From assembly GCA_013298335.1 (NCBI GenBank), contig JAAFHI010000105.1, forward strand, positions 1-8,172: 8,172 nucleotides of DNA. Direction: 5' to 3'. Under the pieces are notes generated by a model. That model was not told the DNA's origin, searched no databases, and saw nothing but the letters and a program-made list of their open reading frames with translations. Positions 5,542 through 8,172 of this stretch are shown piece after piece. A program made the translations under genes and the position numbers. Source of the stretch: Actinomycetota bacterium (GTDB taxonomy: Bacteria > Acidobacteriota > Blastocatellia > Chloracidobacteriales > Chloracidobacteriaceae). Position 1 is the stretch's first letter; every line of letters begins with the position of its first letter.

Positions 5542-8172
5542 TCAGCGAATCGGATCCGCCGGGCGCCTGGGCAGTGCCGACGGTTTCGTCTTCATGTCGG
5601 TGGTGACTTCCTCGATGGCCCGGTCGAGCTGGGCGTCCTTGCCGTTGAACTCGTCGAAGGGCAGGTTGTCCACCTCGATGTCGGGATCGACGCCATGGTT
5701 CTCGATGATCCACTCGCCCTTCACGCTGTAGAAGCCGAATTCCGGTCGCGTGACGTAGCCGCCGTCGAGCAGCGGGGTGTTGCCGCGGATGCCGGTGACG
5801 CCGCCCCAACTGCGTTTCCCGATGGTTTTCCCGAGTTTGTACTGCTGGAACATGGCCGGGAAAATGTCGCCGTCGGAAGCCGATAACTCATTGAAAAGAC
5901 AGACCATCGGGCCGGTGAAGACGGCGTCCGGGTAGGTCGTCGGGGTGGTGTCGCGCTGCGCGCCCATCGCGCCGAGCGTCCGGCGGAGGCGTTCGAGGAT
6001 AAGCCGCGAGACGTTGCCGCCGCCGTTGTAGCGGTCGTCGAGAATCAGCCCTTCCTTGCGGACCTGCGGGTAGTAGTACTTCACGAACTCGTTCAGCCCG
6101 TCGCCGCCCATGTTGGGAATGTGGATGTAGCCGATGCGTCCGCCGGATTTCTGCTCAACGTAGCGCCGGTTGCGCTCGACGTAGTTGAAATAGCGCAACT
6201 GGGTTTCGGTCGCGATGGTCCGGACCTTCACCTGCCGCGCGCCCGCCGCCGTCGGCTGGGCGTTGACCGCCAGCGTGACAGTCGTGCCCGCCTTGTTTTC
6301 GAGCAGGGCGTAGGGATTGGTCGTCGTCGTCACCGGTTCGCCGTCGATGGCGACGATGTATTCGCCGGCTTTCACGTTCACGCCCGGTTCGGTCAGCGGC
6401 GACCGGCGGTCTTCCCGCCAGTTTTCGCCTTCCAGAATCGTTTTGATGCGGACGCCGCCGCCCGCGACCTCGAAATCCGCTCCGAGCAGGCCGAAGCCGA
6501 CCCGTTTCGGCGTCGGTGCCTCGCCGCCGCCGGTGTAGGCGTGGCCGATGTGGAGTTCGGCGATCATTTCGCCGATGAGATAGGTCAGATCGGACCGGTG
6601 CGCGACGTTCGGCAGCATCACTTCGTAGCGCCGCTTGATGGCGGGCCAGTCCACGCCCTGCATGTTGGCGGCGTAGAAGTAGTCGCGCTCCAGCCGCCAG
6701 GCTTCGTTGTACATCTGCCGCCACTCGGCGCGGTGGTCGAGTTTCATCTGCATCCGGTCGAGACTCAGCGCCGTGCCCTCGCCGGGCCGCAGCGGTTTGG
6801 CGTCAATGACCGTGTAGACCGTTCCCAGCCGGACGATCAGCTTTTCGCCGCCCGCCGCCGGCGAGTAGCCGTTGGTCGGCGCGATTTCGTTGTCGCGCTT
6901 CTTGTCGATTTCATACATCCGCAGCGACGGGCGCTCGCCGCTGTTGCCGGTCAACTGGAAGTTTCCGAACGAGACATAGAACACCTTGTTCTTGCCCGCC
7001 GTCAGCCCGCCGTAGTTGCCGGGAGGCATGGTCAGACCGACGATGCGCGCGCCGAGACCATCGGTGTCGATGCGGAATTCGGGCTTCGCTTCCGGCTTCT
7101 TCTCGCCCGCCGGAGCGGTCGCCGTTTCGTCGCTTTCCGGCGCGAAGGGCGAGGGCGCGTCGGCCTGGAGCGTCACGACGAACAGCCGCGAGGATTTCTG
7201 GTAGCTGTAGTTGTATTCGAAATTGCCGACCGTCGCGTTGAGGTCGCGATTCGAGGTGAAATAAAGGTACTTGCCGTTTCCGTCAAACACCGGGTTGTCG
7301 CTGTCGGTCATCAGGTCGGTGACGGGAAACACCTTGCTCTGCGCGAGCGAGTAAAGCTGAACCGTCGTGAAGCCGGTTTCCTCGGGCCGCCCGTAGGCGA
7401 TCCACTGGCTGTCGGGCGACCAGTTGTAGTTGGTGATTTCGCCGTGCGGCGTCTGTTCGACCTTGGTGAGTTTCTTGCTTTCGACGTCGAGCCACCAGAT
7501 TGTGTGCGACTTGTCGGCGAAAACGAGTTTTTTGCTGTCGGGCGACCAGAGCGGCGCGAAACGGGTCATTTTTCCGTCGGTCGTGAGCCGGACCGCCGGG
7601 GCGCTGCCGTCCTGCGCGATCAGGTACAGCTCGTCCTCGCCGCTCGCGTCCGACACGTAGGCGATGAACCTGCCGTCGGGCGACCACGCCGGGAATTTCT
7701 CGTGCGCGCCGCTCGTGTTGGTGAGGTTGCGCGTGTTTCCCTTTTCGAGCGGCACGGTGAAGAGTTCGCCGCGTGCCTCGAACACCGCCCGCTTGGCGTC
7801 GGGCGCGAGGTCGTAGTTGTTGACGAAATCCTTGGGGTTGAAATATTCCGTCCGGGTCAGCCGCCGGTCGTCGTTGATCTCGATCGTCAGCTTGCGTTCC
7901 TTCTGCGTCGCGAGGTCGAACAGGTAGATGTAGCCGCCGTTTTCGAAGGCAATCGAGCCGACGCCGAGCGACGGAAACTTCACATCGTATTCCTTGAAAT
8001 CGGTCAACTTCTTCGTCTGCTTGGACTTCAGGTCGTAGACGAAGAGGTTGGCGAACTGGTCGCGGTCCGACAGAAAGTAGATTTTATCGCCCGACCACAT
8101 CGGGAAATTGTCCTGCGCGGGGTTGTCGGTCAGTTTTTCGAGCGCGCCGTTCTTGAGGTCGTACGTCCAGAC
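5542..8172 (-). CDS. Tricorn-like S41 protease (beta-propeller, PDZ, S41 core), 5'-truncated by the window
   Basis: The frame is open to the window edge, giving 876 visible residues and ending at TGA 5542-5544. Coding sequence runs in frame past the ATG at 8098-8100 (V-W-T-Y-D-L-K-N-G at the edge), so that ATG is internal. Tricorn-type proteases degrade peptides and are about 1050-1100 aa, so some 200 residues are missing. Order from the N-terminus: propeller blades with repeated W-S-P-D-G/S and Y-L-Y-F-T-S motifs (about 8172-6800); a linker with W-R-L-E-R-D-Y-F-Y-A (about 6660-6700); a catalytic His in I-G-H-A-Y (codon 6541-6543); a PDZ domain with V-A-I-D-G-E-P-V (about 6240-6400); the S41 core with G-R-I-G-Y-I-H-I-P-N-M and L-I-L-D-D-R-Y-N-G-G-G; nucleophile Ser in S-A-S-D-G-D (codon 5875-5877); and Glu in E-N-H-G-V-D-P-D (codon 5701-5703). 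The residue before the His is Gly rather than the Ser of the archaeal enzyme. It converges on the ATP-grasp gene with its own terminator. Confidence 0.93.
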   Translation of the reverse strand, partial: VWTYDLKNGALEKLTDNPAQDNFPMWSGDKIYFLSDRDQFANLFVYDLKSKQTKKLTDFKEYDVKFPSLGVGSIAFENGGYIYLFDLATQKERKLTIEINDDRRLTRTEYFNPKDFVNNYDLAPDAKRAVFEARGELFTVPLEKGNTRNLTNTSGAHEKFPAWSPDGRFIAYVSDASGEDELYLIAQDGSAPAVRLTTDGKMTRFAPLWSPDSKKLVFADKSHTIWWLDVESKKLTKVEQTPHGEITNYNWSPDSQWIAYGRPEETGFTTVQLYSLAQSKVFPVTDLMTDSDNPVFDGNGKYLYFTSNRDLNATVGNFEYNYSYQKSSRLFVVTLQADAPSPFAPESDETATAPAGEKKPEAKPEFRIDTDGLGARIVGLTMPPGNYGGLTAGKNKVFYVSFGNFQLTGNSGERPSLRMYEIDKKRDNEIAPTNGYSPAAGGEKLIVRLGTVYTVIDAKPLRPGEGTALSLDRMQMKLDHRAEWRQMYNEAWRLERDYFYAANMQGVDWPAIKRRYEVMLPNVAHRSDLTYLIGEMIAELHIGHAYTGGGEAPTPKRVGFGLLGADFEVAGGGVRIKTILEGENWREDRRSPLTEPGVNVKAGEYIVAIDGEPVTTTTNPYALLENKAGTTVTLAVNAQPTAAGARQVKVRTIATETQLRYFNYVERNRRYVEQKSGGRIGYIHIPNMGGDGLNEFVKYYYPQVRKEGLILDDRYNGGGNVSRLILERLRRTLGAMGAQRDTTPTTYPDAVFTGPMVCLFNELSASDGDIFPAMFQQYKLGKTIGKRSWGGVTGIRGNTPLLDGGYVTRPEFGFYSVKGEWIIENHGVDPDIEVDNLPFDEFNGKDAQLDRAIEEVTTDMKTKPSALPRRPADPIR

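Noticed and set aside
6155..6724. 189-codon open frame on the minus strand inside the protease gene
   Set aside because: It is a different frame within the tricorn-like coding region, with arginine-rich low-information sequence and no domain signature.

Overview
This window is from a GC-rich bacterial chromosome. It carries, in order: the 3' end of an isoprenoid diphosphate synthase gene; three tandem genes for TlpA/thioredoxin-like exported redox proteins; an ATP-grasp gene flanked by two copies of a hairpin-forming repeat; and, convergent on the minus strand, most of a tricorn-type protease. The taxon cannot be fixed from sequence alone. The mix of tricorn-like S41 protease, exported TlpA-like proteins and degenerate G-rich heptamer repeats between genes would suit Acidobacteriota (Blastocatellia-like), but this is a weak inference.

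The main observation is the third redox gene (3824-4387). Its frame is interrupted by one TGA at 4052-4054, exactly where the first cysteine of the thioredoxin active site should be (W-A-S-W-[TGA]-G-P-C-R). The frame then continues intact for 110 residues through the rest of the fold, including the cis-proline loop, to a TAA. A stem-loop starts straight after the TGA, with its apical loop 16 nt downstream and a G at the second loop position, as expected of a bacterial SECIS element. The best reading is a membrane-anchored selenoprotein with a UGPC active site. An ordinary gene caller would truncate it at 4054.

Layout: 1-801 polyprenyl synthetase (5' end outside the window); 802-914 a spacer with G-rich heptamers and a short direct repeat; 915-1472 secreted CPPC protein; 1513-1559 intrinsic terminator; 1695-3782 secreted TPR protein fused to a CSFC thioredoxin-like domain; 3824-4387 the UGPC selenoprotein, 41 nt downstream and probably cotranscribed; 4388-4529 repeat copy A; 4543-5325 ATP-grasp protein; 5333-5474 repeat copy B, exactly 945 bp after copy A; 5481-5520 minus-strand terminator; 5542-8172 tricorn-like protease on the minus strand (5' end outside the window).

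The three redox genes look like paralogues (shared R-G-K-V-V, W-x-x-x-C/U-x-x-C-R-x-E-F-P-H and cis-Pro signatures) with three different active sites: CPPC, CSFC and UGPC. They probably act in the same extracytoplasmic compartment on thiols or disulfides. No selenium-pathway gene (selA, selB, selC, selD) lies in the window, so Sec decoding must be confirmed elsewhere in the genome.
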